Of a DNA stretch of 64,000 bases, positions 1 to 9,654 are shown piece after piece. Below the pieces are notes generated by a model. It did no database searches. It saw nothing but the letters and a program-made list of their open reading frames with translations, and was not told the DNA's origin. Source of the DNA: Kangiellaceae bacterium. Lineage in GTDB: Bacteria > Pseudomonadota > Gammaproteobacteria > Enterobacterales > Kangiellaceae. Numbering within the stretch: position 1 is the first letter of the stretch; each line of letters begins with the position of its first letter. Location of the stretch: contig JAHRVB010000252.1 of assembly GCA_019090895.1 (NCBI GenBank), positions 1-64,000 on the forward strand. The letters are read 5' to 3'. Position numbers and translations under genes: made by a program.

Positions 1-573
1 ATTACGCTTTTTTCAATTACATTAATAATGATTGTTTTCTCCGCTTTCTACTTAAATGGCAATATCATTCCTTCCACAAATGTTCATCAACAGCAAGGGC
101 ACTATTTGGAAGTCATGTATGAAATTCAGAAAAATTTGCGGCTAACTAAAAGTACTTATCTAGCACAAAAACGAAGACGAATAGAGCTGAGATCACTGTT
201 ACTTGCCAAGTCGCCAGAGAAAACACTACTGAGTTCAGAGAAAAGGATTAGACAACATTTTCCTCAGTTAACGTCGGATGAGCGATTTATATTTGACCAG
301 ATTAGAGCAATGACAGAAGGCCCTATGTATCAAGGTAACTTTGCGATTCTGCAGCAATTAGAAAATCATCCTGAGATTTATCGAGAAATCGATACCTTTC
401 ATGCGTTGTACAATCACCTAAAAATATGGGTGAATAAATATGACCGTATCTTTGTCAAACAGCCTGACATGTGTTTTGTATTTGTAGGTGAAGAAGACGG
501 CATGCCATTCCCTAGCGAAATAGATGGCCTAGTTGATGATTGGATTAGTAAACGAATTAACAAAACAAAATAA
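1..573 (+). CDS. Hypothetical protein, 5' end outside window
   Basis: The track starts this ORF at the ATG at 28, but the same frame is open to base 1 (no stop in codons 1-27). The extra residues prolong a hydrophobic stretch that runs into FSAFYLNG, so the gene probably begins upstream and this is the C-terminal part of a protein with a membrane anchor or signal segment. The rest is soluble, rich in charged helices (a QKRRRIELR stretch) and has no motif I recognise. It ends in a TAA. A weak inverted repeat follows about 1 base after the stop. Function unknown. Confidence 0.6.
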   Translation: MTLFSITLIMIVFSAFYLNGNIIPSTNVHQQQGHYLEVMYEIQKNLRLTKSTYLAQKRRRIELRSLLLAKSPEKTLLSSEKRIRQHFPQLTSDERFIFDQIRAMTEGPMYQGNFAILQQLENHPEIYREIDTFHALYNHLKIWVNKYDRIFVKQPDMCFVFVGEEDGMPFPSEIDGLVDDWISKRINKTK

Positions 574-661
574 AGAGCGACAGAACGCTCTCACTTCGTT
601 CAAGTCTATTTCCTTTCTAAATATTACTTTTTGAATTGTCTATCTAATAAATTATTTGGAA

Positions 662-1138
662 TTAGATTGTACTGGATTCACATTTTTCTCTTGTAAGACG
701 CTCATCAACTACGGGTGGCCTTTTCAACTCTGCAACAATTAAATTAGACGCGCGATTCCCTGTATCAAGGTCTTGAATCCAAAGTGAGATATTCCCTCCA
801 TCGACTTCCCTATTTAACCTATAACTTTTGCCAGAATCCAACTTAACGTTAAAATTAACGTACGCTTCTTCCGTTGCACCCGGAAATCCTTTTTTAGAAA
901 TCCGCGCTTTCACCCACAAGCTATGTTGGCCTGCCATATATTGCCGAGGTATGGACCATGCCGTTGGCCTTTGTTTAAAACACATCAATTGAACGTATTC
1001 TCGATTTTGACCTTTAGTTTTGGTGAAATTTTCAAGTCGAAAGTGATCTTCTTTTATGTCCGTTGCTATCGGCAGAACACCACAACTAGATAGAATTAAA
1101 CTTAGAATTGAAATTGATAGTAATCTAAAAAACTTCAT
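662..1138 (-). CDS. Putative outer-membrane/periplasmic lipoprotein
   Basis: The protein has 158 residues when started at the internal ATG at 1138, which is preceded by a good AAGGAG ribosome binding site. The longer track start at 1225 would bury the signal peptide. The N-terminus MKFFRLLSISILSLILSSCG is a typical lipoprotein signal with lipobox LSSC, so the mature protein should be lipidated at that Cys. The mature part looks like a beta-rich domain with no family I can name. It is a single gene between two unrelated minus-strand neighbours. Lipoprotein status is seen directly; function is unknown. Confidence 0.75.
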   Translation of the reverse strand: MKFFRLLSISILSLILSSCGVLPIATDIKEDHFRLENFTKTKGQNREYVQLMCFKQRPTAWSIPRQYMAGQHSLWVKARISKKGFPGATEEAYVNFNVKLDSGKSYRLNREVDGGNISLWIQDLDTGNRASNLIVAELKRPPVVDERLTREKCESSTI

Positions 1139-1282
1139 AATGAGACTCCTTGTTACATTCATAAAATCAGACAGGTTGAATAAGTTTATGGGGCATTCTA
1201 ATTTAAATCCATAACTTATTACCATTATTTCGTTGGTTTCACACTAAAATCAGGCAACATTATCGCAAAATAACAACATTTA

Positions 1283-1768
1283 CTATTTGTCTTCACCGTC
1301 ATAATACTCTGCCTTCGCCGACTTAGGGGCTAAAAACACATCCCAACTTCCATCAGAATCTTGTGCATAACTTCCGTACTTTTCTGAATCAGGGTAATAG
1401 CAAACTTCCGGACTTTTAAAGCTATCGATAGCCAAGTAAGATAGAACCGCATCAGAAGTATTGATGATTTGATGGGCTGTATTTTTTCCAGCAGGAGTGT
1501 AGATGACATCCCCTGTCGTCACAGAATACTCTTCATCATCATACCTGACAGTTCCGCATCCCTTAATAATGTAAAACACTTCGTCCGAACCTAAATGGCA
1601 ATGGTATGGCCATCCTTTTTCACTTGGCTGCAATTCTACAACACTGCAACCTAGTTGTTTCATATTAAGGACTGGTGAGAATCGTCCTACTTTTGCTGTA
1701 AAGTTCTTGCCATCACCGATGGTATTCTTTTCGATATTATTAATATTGGCGATTGGTAGTTTAGACAT
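1283..1768 (-). CDS. Cupin-domain protein
   Basis: A small single-cupin protein of 161 residues. The conserved barrel motif 1 is visible as HCHLGSDEVFYIIKG (two His and a Glu that normally bind a metal) followed by GDVIYTPAGKNTAHQI as motif 2. The start at 1768 (MSKLPIAN) is chosen over 1804 because a GGAGAG ribosome binding site lies just upstream and the extra 12 residues look non-native. Cupins of this type bind a metal and a small ligand or act as dioxygenases or isomerases; the substrate cannot be read from the sequence. No signal peptide, so cytoplasmic. Confidence 0.8.
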   Translation of the reverse strand: MSKLPIANINNIEKNTIGDGKNFTAKVGRFSPVLNMKQLGCSVVELQPSEKGWPYHCHLGSDEVFYIIKGCGTVRYDDEEYSVTTGDVIYTPAGKNTAHQIINTSDAVLSYLAIDSFKSPEVCYYPDSEKYGSYAQDSDGSWDVFLAPKSAKAEYYDGEDK

Positions 1769-2040
1769 GATCAGCTCTCTCCATTTCTTCCTATTTAGTA
1801 GCAATTAAAAATATCTGAGGTAGTTTCCTTTCTATTCCATGCAACTATTGGAATACAAAAGTCTTTTCTTCCAAAGGGATTTCTGTTCATTAACCATTTA
1901 AAAAAAGTAAATGTGCCCATTCCCAAGTTGATTACCAACATTTTCTTAGATTAGTTGGGAAACTTGCAGTTATCTGAGTGACATTAACGATCACCCGAGC
2001 ATACGCACCCTCTATAGTCGTATTTCTTGATAACAAATAT

Positions 2041-2306
2041 TCAGGATGTCGTAATCAGCAGATTACTGCGGTAATAATGAACTGTCTGTTTCTTCTGCAA
2101 AATAGTGATAAAAAATAAAATGCTGATATAAGCAATTCCCATAACCATTTCGCCTTCCGCTATTCCAAACAGCGCAGATAAAGTGGAATTTTCAACAATT
2201 GATTTGCTGTATTCTAGCAGCAACGGAGCGACTATCTGACTAACTGACTAACTAGTAATGCAACAATTAACCAAACCATCAAAACTTCAACGTCTTTACG
2301 ATTCAT
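2041..2306 (-). pseudogene. Small membrane protein disrupted by an 8-bp tandem duplication
   Basis: Reading minus strand from the ATG at 2306 (good AAGGA site upstream) gives MNRKDVEVLMVWLIVALLVS and then a premature stop after about 24 codons. The octamer TGACTAAC occurs twice in tandem at 2237-2252. Removing one copy joins this start in frame to the 60-residue ORF 2041-2223, giving one protein of about 85 residues with two hydrophobic segments (LMVWLIVALLV and MGIAYISILFFITIL). The intact version would be a two-helix inner-membrane protein of unknown function. The sequence shows the duplication; whether it is fixed, phase-variable or an assembly error is open. Confidence 0.6.
2237..2252. 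repeat. 8-bp tandem duplication (TGACTAAC x2)
   Basis: Two perfect adjacent copies of TGACTAAC. Because 8 is not a multiple of three, the extra copy shifts the frame of the small membrane gene on the minus strand. Slipped-strand mispairing could add or remove a copy. Confidence 0.85.
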
Positions 2307-2428
2307 ATTTTTTCCTTATATACTCTATAATTGTTATTGGTTGGTAACTTAACGATCTGAAGTTCTATTTATTTGAAATTCTGAGTTGTTGACACCTTCT
2401 GAACCAAATGACCACAGAGTATTAAACT

Positions 2429-3739
2429 CTATGAAAAGAACCGCCAATAAACGAAATACAAACTGAATCCCGTCAACACATAAAAACAAACCCAACTGTA
2501 TGTATTCATAGAAGCACTTAATTTTTCAGGTGCTGGTACATTGGATAATGACATCACTCTCAAATTTAGAAATGCAAAAACGGGTGCAGAAACAAAAGAG
2601 ACGGTTGTAGCAAAGTCTATAAGCTGTCTTAAACTGCTACCAAAATAATTGATGATTAACCATCCGCCAATCGCAATAGAGACTAATGTAATAGTGTAAA
2701 CCTTATGAGCTAATTGGTCAGCGTCTTTTTGACCTTGTTCACTGCTGTCATTTTCCGTTTTAATGATCTTAACCACTCGACTGCCGACATCAGAAAAACC
2801 GGCTGATACCGCTAAACAAGTTGAATACATAGCAATAAAAGTAATTAGTGCAATAATCGGCCAAGTCCAATCTCCCAGTGATTTTACGAATATATCAATT
2901 AGCTGCCCGGTAAACCCTATCGCACCACCACTTAATACTTCTCCCGTCCCGTAAACCAAAGTAGCACCTAGAGTCAGAAAGATAAGCGCAAGTACTAAAC
3001 AAAATACAAAGCCTAGATTAAAATCGAACAGTGCATCTTTAACGGTGAGCTTTTGATCCGTTTGTTTCATTCTTGATAAGGTCCAAAGAGAGTGCCATAC
3101 GGAAACTTCAATACTGGTTGGCATCCAGCCGATCAACGCCACCATAAAAGCAATGCTTGCGGCTGAGGTAAAGGATAATTGTGAAGTATCTTGAGTAAAG
3201 CTTGCGGTATCGGTAGTTAAGGTCATAATCAACGCGAGTACAGTTACCAAAGCAAACACCACCATCATGCCCTTCAAGACTTTATCGAGTAATGCATAAC
3301 GTCCGATCACTAAGATTGCAATGATAGAAAATAAAACCACTGCAGCCCAACCACTGACGGATAACAAATTGGGAATTAGGTTGCCTGCGAGCCCGGCAGC
3401 GACGATGGTCACAGCGGCTTGGATGATAAACATAGTAGCTACAGTCATGATTAAAAAGGAACCAAAAGCCACATTGCCTAACCGTTTATAACCATCCAGT
3501 AAACTCTCGCCAGTCGCCGCTGCATAACGTGGTCCGATTTGGAAAAAAGGGTATTTAATAATATTGGCCATGATAATCAGGCCGATAAGAGTAAAGCCGA
3601 ATTCAGCGCCAGCACGGGTTGATTGAACCACGTGCGACACACCAATACTGGTGCTTGCCCAAATAATTCCGGGGCCAAGAGCGGCTAAGAGTGAGGATTT
3701 CTTATTGGATTTGTTATTTTTATTATCGCTTTCACTCAT
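2429..3739 (-). CDS. NRAMP-superfamily-like inner-membrane transporter
   Basis: A 436-residue polytopic membrane protein with about 11 hydrophobic segments. The opening GPGIIWASTSIGVSHVVQST and the helix order match divergent members of the NRAMP (divalent metal ion) family within the LeuT-fold/APC superfamily. Classical NRAMP proteins carry a metal-binding DPGN motif in helix 1; here that region reads ASTSIGVSH, so manganese or iron transport should not be assumed. It begins with a short, lysine- and asparagine-rich cytoplasmic tail. The gene stands alone; a GNAT acetyltransferase lies 59 bases upstream in the same direction. Family assignment is good, substrate unknown. Confidence 0.75.
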   Translation of the reverse strand: MSESDNKNNKSNKKSSLLAALGPGIIWASTSIGVSHVVQSTRAGAEFGFTLIGLIIMANIIKYPFFQIGPRYAAATGESLLDGYKRLGNVAFGSFLIMTVATMFIIQAAVTIVAAGLAGNLIPNLLSVSGWAAVVLFSIIAILVIGRYALLDKVLKGMMVVFALVTVLALIMTLTTDTASFTQDTSQLSFTSAASIAFMVALIGWMPTSIEVSVWHSLWTLSRMKQTDQKLTVKDALFDFNLGFVFCLVLALIFLTLGATLVYGTGEVLSGGAIGFTGQLIDIFVKSLGDWTWPIIALITFIAMYSTCLAVSAGFSDVGSRVVKIIKTENDSSEQGQKDADQLAHKVYTITLVSIAIGGWLIINYFGSSLRQLIDFATTVSFVSAPVFAFLNLRVMSLSNVPAPEKLSASMNTYSWVCFYVLTGFSLYFVYWRFFS

Positions 3740-3798
3740 TAATTACCTGCCTCTTTGCGGTAGAAATCAGTCGTTCAATATTGGGCAAAACGAACAGA

Positions 3799-4260
3799 TT
3801 AAAGTAAAAGCTCCCAATAAACAACTTCGTCGAGTGGGTTAGCATAATAAGGTTGAATTTCAACAAATCCTATTTTCTTGTATAAACCAATGGCACTTCC
3901 CAGTCTCTCTAAGGTATCAAGTTGCATTTTTTGATATCCCAATTCTTTCGCTTTATCAATGATGGCATTGGCTAGTTTATTTCCCGCCGATAGCCCTCGA
4001 AACTCGTCTCGGACATAGAGTCTTTTCATTTCGCAGATTTGATTGTCAGTGGGTCGAACTGCCACGCAGCCGATTACTTGTTCTTCGTGATAAGCCAGCA
4101 GGATAGCGCCAGTTGGAGCGGCATATTTTCCAGGAAGCGTAGCAAGTTCTTGTTCGAATCCTTGAAAACACAAATCAACGCCCAGCTGAACTTGGTAATC
4201 TCTGAAAAGTTCAGCGGCAATTTTTATTTGCTGAGCGGAAGTTGCTTCTACTATTTGCAT
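3799..4260 (-). CDS. GNAT-family N-acetyltransferase
   Basis: A 153-residue single-domain acetyltransferase. The acetyl-CoA-binding region is visible as EMKRLYVRDEFRGLSAGNKLANAII, close to the (Q/R)xxGx(G/A) pyrophosphate loop of the GNAT fold, followed by the C-terminal YKKIGFVEIQPY strand pair that is common in small GNAT enzymes. The acceptor is not predictable; cytoplasmic. It lies 59 bases upstream of the NRAMP-like gene in the same orientation and could be cotranscribed with it. Confidence 0.8.
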   Translation of the reverse strand: MQIVEATSAQQIKIAAELFRDYQVQLGVDLCFQGFEQELATLPGKYAAPTGAILLAYHEEQVIGCVAVRPTDNQICEMKRLYVRDEFRGLSAGNKLANAIIDKAKELGYQKMQLDTLERLGSAIGLYKKIGFVEIQPYYANPLDEVVYWELLL

Positions 4261-4490
4261 TGATTGGTGAAAACCTGTTTAGATTTATTATTCCAAGTGG
4301 CTTTATTGTCACTCGGAATCCGAACAGAAGTCAATGAGTCGATTAGGTTCAGGCTGACATCAGACCTGACAGTACATTGTCACCCTAAAGGGATGACCGA
4401 CATCATTCAAAACAATCGAAGCCACCAAGAAATGTAGATCAGTCTTCAGGCTGAGAATTAACTGAAATTACATTAGGACTGGCCTAATTG

Positions 4491-6077
4491 CTAGATTCCT
4501 TGAGACACCAAGTAGTCTTCGTACTTTCCTTCAAAATGAACGATTTGGTCGGCTTTCATATCCAATATACGAGTGGCTAAGGAAGATACGAACTCCCGGT
4601 CATGAGATACAAAAATTAGCGTTCCTTCGTAATGCTCCAACGCCAAGTTGAGTGCCTCAATTGATTCCATATCCATATGGTTTGTCGGCTCATCCATAAT
4701 CAAAATATTAGGTCTTTGCTGCATAAGTTTGCCAAACATCATTCGACCTTTCTCCCCACCGGAAAGTTTGGTTACCGACTTCTTGATATCGTCCTGGGAG
4801 AATAACATTCTACCTAATACGCTACGAATGGCTTGCTCGTCATCACCTTCACGTCGCCATTGATTCATCCATTCATAAACAGATAAATCTTTTGAGAAAT
4901 CTTCGTTATGATCTTGAGCATAATAGCCAATTGATGAATTTTCAGACCATTTTATTTCGCCTAATTTAAGGGCAAGTTCACCTGTTAATGTTTTTAAAAA
5001 TGATGTCTTACCGATTCCATTGGGCCCAATGATCGCCACTTTTTCACCCACTTCTAATAACAAATTAAAATCTTTGAAAAGCATTTCGTCATAGCCATTG
5101 GCGACATTTTCCATCTCAACAGCCAATCGGTAGAGTTTCTTGTCTTGTGGGAACCGAATAAAGGGACTAACACGACTGGATGCTTTAACTTCTGCTAATT
5201 CTATTTTCTCTAAGCGTTTAGCTCGTGAAGTCGCTTGTTTCGCTTTAGAAGCGTTGGCTGAGAAACGACTGACAAACGTTTGCAACTCCGCTATTTGCAC
5301 TTTTTTCTTTGCGTTTTCTGACAGCAGTTTTTCTCTCGCTTGAGTTGCAGCTGTCATATATTCATCATAGTTACCAGGAAACAGTCTAATTTCACCGTAA
5401 TCAAGGTCAGCCATATTTGTACATACACTATTTAAGAAATGACGATCATGGGAAATAATAATCATGGTACATTGGCGCTGTTTTAAAATATCTTCTAGCC
5501 AACGAATTGAGTTGATGTCCAAGTTATTAGTTGGCTCATCGAGTAACATTATTTCCGGGTCGGCAAACAACACCTGTGCAAGTAATACTCGTAATTTCCA
5601 ACCTGGCGCTACTTCACTCATTAGTCCAAAATGCTGCTCTGTTGGAATATCTAATCCTAATAATAATTCGCCGGCCCGAGACTCTGCAGTATAACCGTCC
5701 ATTTCTGCAAATTGAGTTTCGAGATCGGCAACGAGCATACCTTCTTCTTCGCTCATTTCTGGTAGCGAGTAAATTCGGTCTCGTTCTTGTTTGATTTCCC
5801 AAAGCTCTTTATGTCCCATGATCACCGTATCGACCACAGAAAACTCTTCAAACCCAAATTGATCCTGGCCTAGAACACCGATCCTCTCATGAGGGTCAGT
5901 GATTACCTGGCCTTGACTTGGCTCAAGTTTATCTGCAAGAATCTTCATAAATGTAGATTTTCCACAGCCATTGGCGCCGATTAATCCATAGCGGTTACCT
6001 TCACCAAACTTGATGGAGATATTTTCAAAAAGAGGTTTTGCACCAAACTGCATGGTGATGTTAGCGGTCGATATCAA
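4491..6077 (-). CDS. ybiT: ABC-F family ATPase YbiT
   Basis: A soluble protein with two ATP-binding cassettes and no membrane domain, belonging to the ribosome-associated ABC-F group; ABC-F proteins act on translating ribosomes. Cassette 1 has Walker [10 protein letters not shown] and Walker [13 protein letters not shown]; cassette 2 has GPNGIGKTS, signature LSGGEKG and [12 protein letters not shown]. The linker with [21 protein letters not shown] is the ABC-F interdomain helix. The match to Escherichia coli YbiT is strong throughout. A TTG start at 6077 gives 528 residues, close to the usual 530; the track start at 6152 adds a non-conserved 25-residue extension. Confidence 0.9.
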   Translation of the reverse strand: MISTANITMQFGAKPLFENISIKFGEGNRYGLIGANGCGKSTFMKILADKLEPSQGQVITDPHERIGVLGQDQFGFEEFSVVDTVIMGHKELWEIKQERDRIYSLPEMSEEEGMLVADLETQFAEMDGYTAESRAGELLLGLDIPTEQHFGLMSEVAPGWKLRVLLAQVLFADPEIMLLDEPTNNLDINSIRWLEDILKQRQCTMIIISHDRHFLNSVCTNMADLDYGEIRLFPGNYDEYMTAATQAREKLLSENAKKKVQIAELQTFVSRFSANASKAKQATSRAKRLEKIELAEVKASSRVSPFIRFPQDKKLYRLAVEMENVANGYDEMLFKDFNLLLEVGEKVAIIGPNGIGKTSFLKTLTGELALKLGEIKWSENSSIGYYAQDHNEDFSKDLSVYEWMNQWRREGDDEQAIRSVLGRMLFSQDDIKKSVTKLSGGEKGRMMFGKLMQQRPNILIMDEPTNHMDMESIEALNLALEHYEGTLIFVSHDREFVSSLATRILDMKADQIVHFEGKYEDYLVSQGI

Positions 6078-6298
6078 TTTATTAGCCTGTATTAGGAAAT
6101 TACGAGAGTTAAAAAATAACCAGCAGACCCTTAAGTCACTGAGGGCGCGCATTTTATCCCAATTTGTACAAGAAGTAATCAGAGATAGCCATTAAATTGG
6201 CAATAATCATCATTATTGGGAGGATTAAGCGGCTAACTCCGCTAAAACTGGAGTTATTTTGTACACAGGTCGATGATTAAACAATTTCTACGAGCTAT

Positions 6299-8029
6299 TT
6301 ACTTAATTGAGCGAACCTTATTATTCCAATCTCGAATAAACTCATCATTAAATGATGCTAGTTCTTCTTCATCGTGAATGGCGTCTAAGATGATTCCTGG
6401 TTGTGGGAAGTTGCCATTGTTTAACTTCTCTACTAGATCGATCTGCATACTCTCCTCAAGTTTAGATTTCAGTTCGTTTCTAATTCTAAGCAATGCTTTC
6501 ACTATTTTTTTGTTTCTAGAAAATTGGATCAAACTCTCATTCACCAATTCTTTGGCTAAATCAAATCGGTTACTCTGACAGTAAAAATCTACTGCGGAGC
6601 GAAGACAATTTACCTGAGTTCTCGAAGATATTCGTTCTGGAACTTGAACGTTGTCTAACTGTTTATTCTTATCTTGTTTAGTTTCTTTCGAGTGCAGATT
6701 TTGTTTGAATTTTTTGTTCAGCTGTTTGGTAAATTGTCGCTCTTTTTTCGCACCCGATTTTCTCGAATAAACGATCACTATAAATGCGACTAATAAAAGC
6801 ACAAAAGCAACACGGATCCCCAAATCCCAATATCGATTCATTTGAGCATTGGAATCGTCAATTGTTTGTGTGATAGGTGAGAACGGCAAGATTGTAGTCG
6901 CTCTGTTTTCTGGCGTATTTTCGGCCTTTGCTAAAGGTGTATCACTTCTCGAGACTATTTCTGAACCTTCGTTATCAAGTTGCACTTGATTCTTGAGAGA
7001 TATCTTTTCAATAAACCGCTCCAATCGTTTCATATCGGATTTAAGTCCTTCATTAACTAATCGTTGCTCAGCTATCTTTTGATTAAGAACTTCAATTTGT
7101 TGATTAAGTGATAGTCGCTCTTGAGTTAAAGGCTCTATCGAACTTTTCTTTGGAATATTCCGATTAGCATTGACGATATTTACCCGTTCTTGTTTATTTC
7201 TATTGGTACTATTCTGCTTGTCTACGTTGGCCGAGTTAGAAATAGCTTTTACGCTTAGGAAGGCTTCCTTTAGAGAAACCCTCGCACCCAGCCTAAGTCT
7301 GTCTCTATCGCCTTTGAGAAATGCATGTGGGTTATTTAGAAATATCGCATCCATACGGTCGAAAATCGTCGTGTTATCAACTTTCCAAGTAGCAGCTAAT
7401 TTCCATAGACTCTGCCCCAATTGAACGACAACAAATTTTTCACTCGAATTATCAATGGTAGTAGGTGGTTTGATTGCAGCGTTATCAACGCTGTCAGCGA
7501 TTTGATTTTTATTGTTAGCATCTAGGTCTTTTAATCGGTCGTTTTGTTGCAAACTCTTTTCAGTCAATTCAGGTTGAATCCGCGACCGAACTTGAGTCAA
7601 GTTTGTAGGTTTGAGTTGACTAACTTCAGATTTTTTTGAAATTATTGCGGGATCTAGCAACATTATAATTTCTTTATAGAATACTGCTTCCCTATACTTG
7701 ATCATCAATACAAAGTTAACCACAGGCTCTTTTATCGGCGCTCTAGAGGTAACATGCAAAACAGCTTTATCTGCAGTTTGTGAGACTGAAAACTCTAGAT
7801 GAGGTAACCAACGCGGGTAATTTACATTCATTATTTCATGCTGTTTTTCGCCTGCCAGTGAAACAATCAAATCTGATTGTTCAAAGTCAGTAGAAATAAT
7901 AGGGATTTCAAGATGCATCGCTTGATTTAATGTAGCGCTGATTGGGGCATTACTCAGCCCAATCGCCTGTAAATCCATGAAAAGGCTAAATCCTATTAGA
8001 ACAATTAGTATTTTTAGGGAGGGCAACAC
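6299..8029 (-). CDS. fimV: FimV-like polar protein with LysM domain
   Basis: A 576-residue protein resembling FimV, an inner-membrane organiser of the cell pole needed for type IV pilus function in relatives. An N-terminal signal sequence (residues 1-22) precedes the conserved FimV N-terminal domain (LNQAMHLEIPI..., to about residue 130). A LysM-like peptidoglycan-binding motif (VVVQLGQSLWKLAATWKVDN) follows near residue 200, then a coiled coil (about 300-345), one membrane helix (VAFVLLLVAFIVIVYS, about residue 408), and a cytoplasmic lysine-rich stretch with TPR-like helices. It is much shorter than Pseudomonas FimV, with a reduced acidic cytoplasmic region. Starts at GTG 8029 with a GAGGA ribosome binding site. 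Confidence 0.8.
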   Translation of the reverse strand: MLPSLKILIVLIGFSLFMDLQAIGLSNAPISATLNQAMHLEIPIISTDFEQSDLIVSLAGEKQHEIMNVNYPRWLPHLEFSVSQTADKAVLHVTSRAPIKEPVVNFVLMIKYREAVFYKEIIMLLDPAIISKKSEVSQLKPTNLTQVRSRIQPELTEKSLQQNDRLKDLDANNKNQIADSVDNAAIKPPTTIDNSSEKFVVVQLGQSLWKLAATWKVDNTTIFDRMDAIFLNNPHAFLKGDRDRLRLGARVSLKEAFLSVKAISNSANVDKQNSTNRNKQERVNIVNANRNIPKKSSIEPLTQERLSLNQQIEVLNQKIAEQRLVNEGLKSDMKRLERFIEKISLKNQVQLDNEGSEIVSRSDTPLAKAENTPENRATTILPFSPITQTIDDSNAQMNRYWDLGIRVAFVLLLVAFIVIVYSRKSGAKKERQFTKQLNKKFKQNLHSKETKQDKNKQLDNVQVPERISSRTQVNCLRSAVDFYCQSNRFDLAKELVNESLIQFSRNKKIVKALLRIRNELKSKLEESMQIDLVEKLNNGNFPQPGIILDAIHDEEELASFNDEFIRDWNNKVRSIK

Positions 8030-8356
8030 GAGTCCTCACTTAAACATCATAAAGTCCGTTTCAACACAGAATGAATACTTAGTTAATCTTAAACTTGAAT
8101 TATTTTACCTATAATAAAGTATGACTCTATTTTGAGATATTACCAGTTTTAAGGGGGCAATTAGTGAGGATATTAATAGAGAAATAGCCCTTCGATCCAC
8201 TATTTGCAATAAGCTTTCCTGTTAACGTCCTTTTATGATCATTCCGCTCTCTTTCTGCAAATGAAATTTATGTGGCACACTCCAGAATAATGTTGACTCC
8301 CTCTAGCCTAGTGTATTAATATAATAATACACCATTTAAGTTAAACGAATATTACT
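8030..8356. other. Divergent intergenic region fimV / gntR operon
   Basis: 327 bases without a gene. It should contain the fimV promoter (left, minus strand) and the promoter/operator of the GntR-ABC operon (right; see separate entry). I see no further ORF or RNA gene here. Confidence 0.5.
8293..8332 (+). promoter_or_regulatory. Candidate GntR operator with promoter elements
   Basis: An 8-bp perfect inverted repeat GTGTATTA-ATATAA-TAATACAC spans 8311-8332, ending 24 bases before the GntR start codon. A TTGACT box lies at 8293-8298 and a perfect TATAAT falls inside the palindrome (8320-8325); spacing between these two is long (21), while TTAATA at 8316 would give 17. Overlap of the repeat with the -10 region fits autorepression by the adjacent YtrA-like GntR protein, which is inference. 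Confidence 0.6.
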
Positions 8357-8761
8357 ATGCCTGAAAGCAAGATAATTGATTTATTTGCGCTCAACACTAG
8401 CTCAGGGATCCCGATCTATCGACAGCTTGTTGATCAAATTAAACAAGCAATCATGATGGGAATGCTGGAAAAAGGTCAACAATTACCATCAGTTAGACAA
8501 CTAGCAAAAGCATTGCAAATAAACCCTATGACCATATCCAAAGCGTTTGCACAACTAGAGTTAGAAAAGATTCTTGAACGAAGACGCGGAGTTGGAATGC
8601 TAGTGGCTCAACAGTCAAAGCAAACTGAAGTCCCATTAGTGGTATCAGAATCGATGCAGAAATTCATAAAAATTGCCCAACAACACGACTTAGATAATGA
8701 AGCCATTATGCTGCTTATTCAGCAAGGGCTTTCCGTAAAAATAGAAGGAAACCAATCATGA
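8357..8761 (+). CDS. GntR-family regulator, YtrA subfamily
   Basis: A 134-residue transcription factor: an N-terminal winged helix-turn-helix (GIPIYRQLVDQIKQAI...LPSVRQLAKALQINPMTISKAFAQLE) and only a short C-terminal helical segment, as in the YtrA subfamily, which typically represses linked ABC transporter genes. Its stop overlaps the start of the ATPase gene (ATGA), so the two are translationally coupled. The palindrome just upstream is the likely operator. The effector is unknown; YtrA-type regulators often respond to cell-envelope stress, but nothing here shows that directly. Confidence 0.88.
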   Translation: MPESKIIDLFALNTSSGIPIYRQLVDQIKQAIMMGMLEKGQQLPSVRQLAKALQINPMTISKAFAQLELEKILERRRGVGMLVAQQSKQTEVPLVVSESMQKFIKIAQQHDLDNEAIMLLIQQGLSVKIEGNQS

Positions 8762-9654
8762 CTCAAACAACCGATTCTCCTGTTGTTAGTTTCGACAAAT
8801 TAAACAAGAGTTATAAAGACAAACAGGTGTTACGAAATCTTCAAGCCCAAATTATGCCTGGACAGATTGTTGGCTTAGTCGGTCGCAATGGTGCCGGGAA
8901 AACGACTCTAATCGAATCGATTATGGGATTGAAAGAGCTGGATAGCGGCTCAATATCGGTTTGGCAACAATCGCTAGGAAAACTGTCGGACTCACAAAAA
9001 CAAAGAATAGGCTTTGTACCGCAGGATAATATTGGATTTGAATGGATGAAAGTGGCTGATTATTTAAGCTACTTTGGTGGCTTCTTTGACGGCTGGGATG
9101 AACAATATGCGGATTCATTAATATCAAAGTGGAAGATTGATAAAAAAGCTCGAATCGCGAATTTGTCCGGTGGACAACAACAAATTCTACAAGTCATTCA
9201 AGCGATATCAATCCAACCGAAATTACTGATTTTAGATGAGCCAGTAGCACATTTAGACCCCAATATGCGCCGACAGTTTCTAGCCGAGCTGGTTGAACTC
9301 ACTTGTGAACTTGGAACAACGATATTGTTTTCAACCCATATAATTTCCGACCTCGAACGTATCGCTAGTCACATCGCGTTACTAAACAATGGTTGTATTG
9401 AGTACTTTTACGAGCTTGAAGATATAAAGCAGCACACCGCACATCTTCTTTTTGACAAGCCAATAGAGAATCAAAACTTACCACCCTATTTGATCAATTA
9501 CACCCAATTGGCAAACGGCAGCAAAGCCACTCAAGTGCGTCCAAGCAGTACCTCCATTGAGGAACTCGAAACTAAACTAAACACCAATATAACAGCAACA
9601 CCTCTATCACTTGAAGATTGGTATTTAGAGGTGACCAATGAAAAACATAACTAG
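8758..9654 (+). CDS. ABC transporter ATP-binding protein
   Basis: A 298-residue ATPase of the ABC-2 exporter type. Walker A is GRNGAGKTT, the signature LSGGQQQ, Walker B LLILDEPVAHLDP and the switch histidine lies in FSTHI. The last 80 residues form the accessory domain seen in drug and peptide exporters. Overlaps the GntR gene by 4 bases upstream and the permease gene by 17 bases downstream, so the three form a tight operon. Expected to power the permease encoded next; substrate unknown. Confidence 0.9.
   Translation: MTQTTDSPVVSFDKLNKSYKDKQVLRNLQAQIMPGQIVGLVGRNGAGKTTLIESIMGLKELDSGSISVWQQSLGKLSDSQKQRIGFVPQDNIGFEWMKVADYLSYFGGFFDGWDEQYADSLISKWKIDKKARIANLSGGQQQILQVIQAISIQPKLLILDEPVAHLDPNMRRQFLAELVELTCELGTTILFSTHIISDLERIASHIALLNNGCIEYFYELEDIKQHTAHLLFDKPIENQNLPPYLINYTQLANGSKATQVRPSSTSIEELETKLNTNITATPLSLEDWYLEVTNEKHN

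Noticed and set aside
574-591. AGAGCG-N6-CGCTCT stem just after the first gene, possible terminator
   Set aside because: No U-tract follows the stem, so it was not called a terminator.
5614-5802. Extra ORFs antisense or out of frame within ybiT, aspS, rnr and others
   Set aside because: Shadows of strongly conserved genes.
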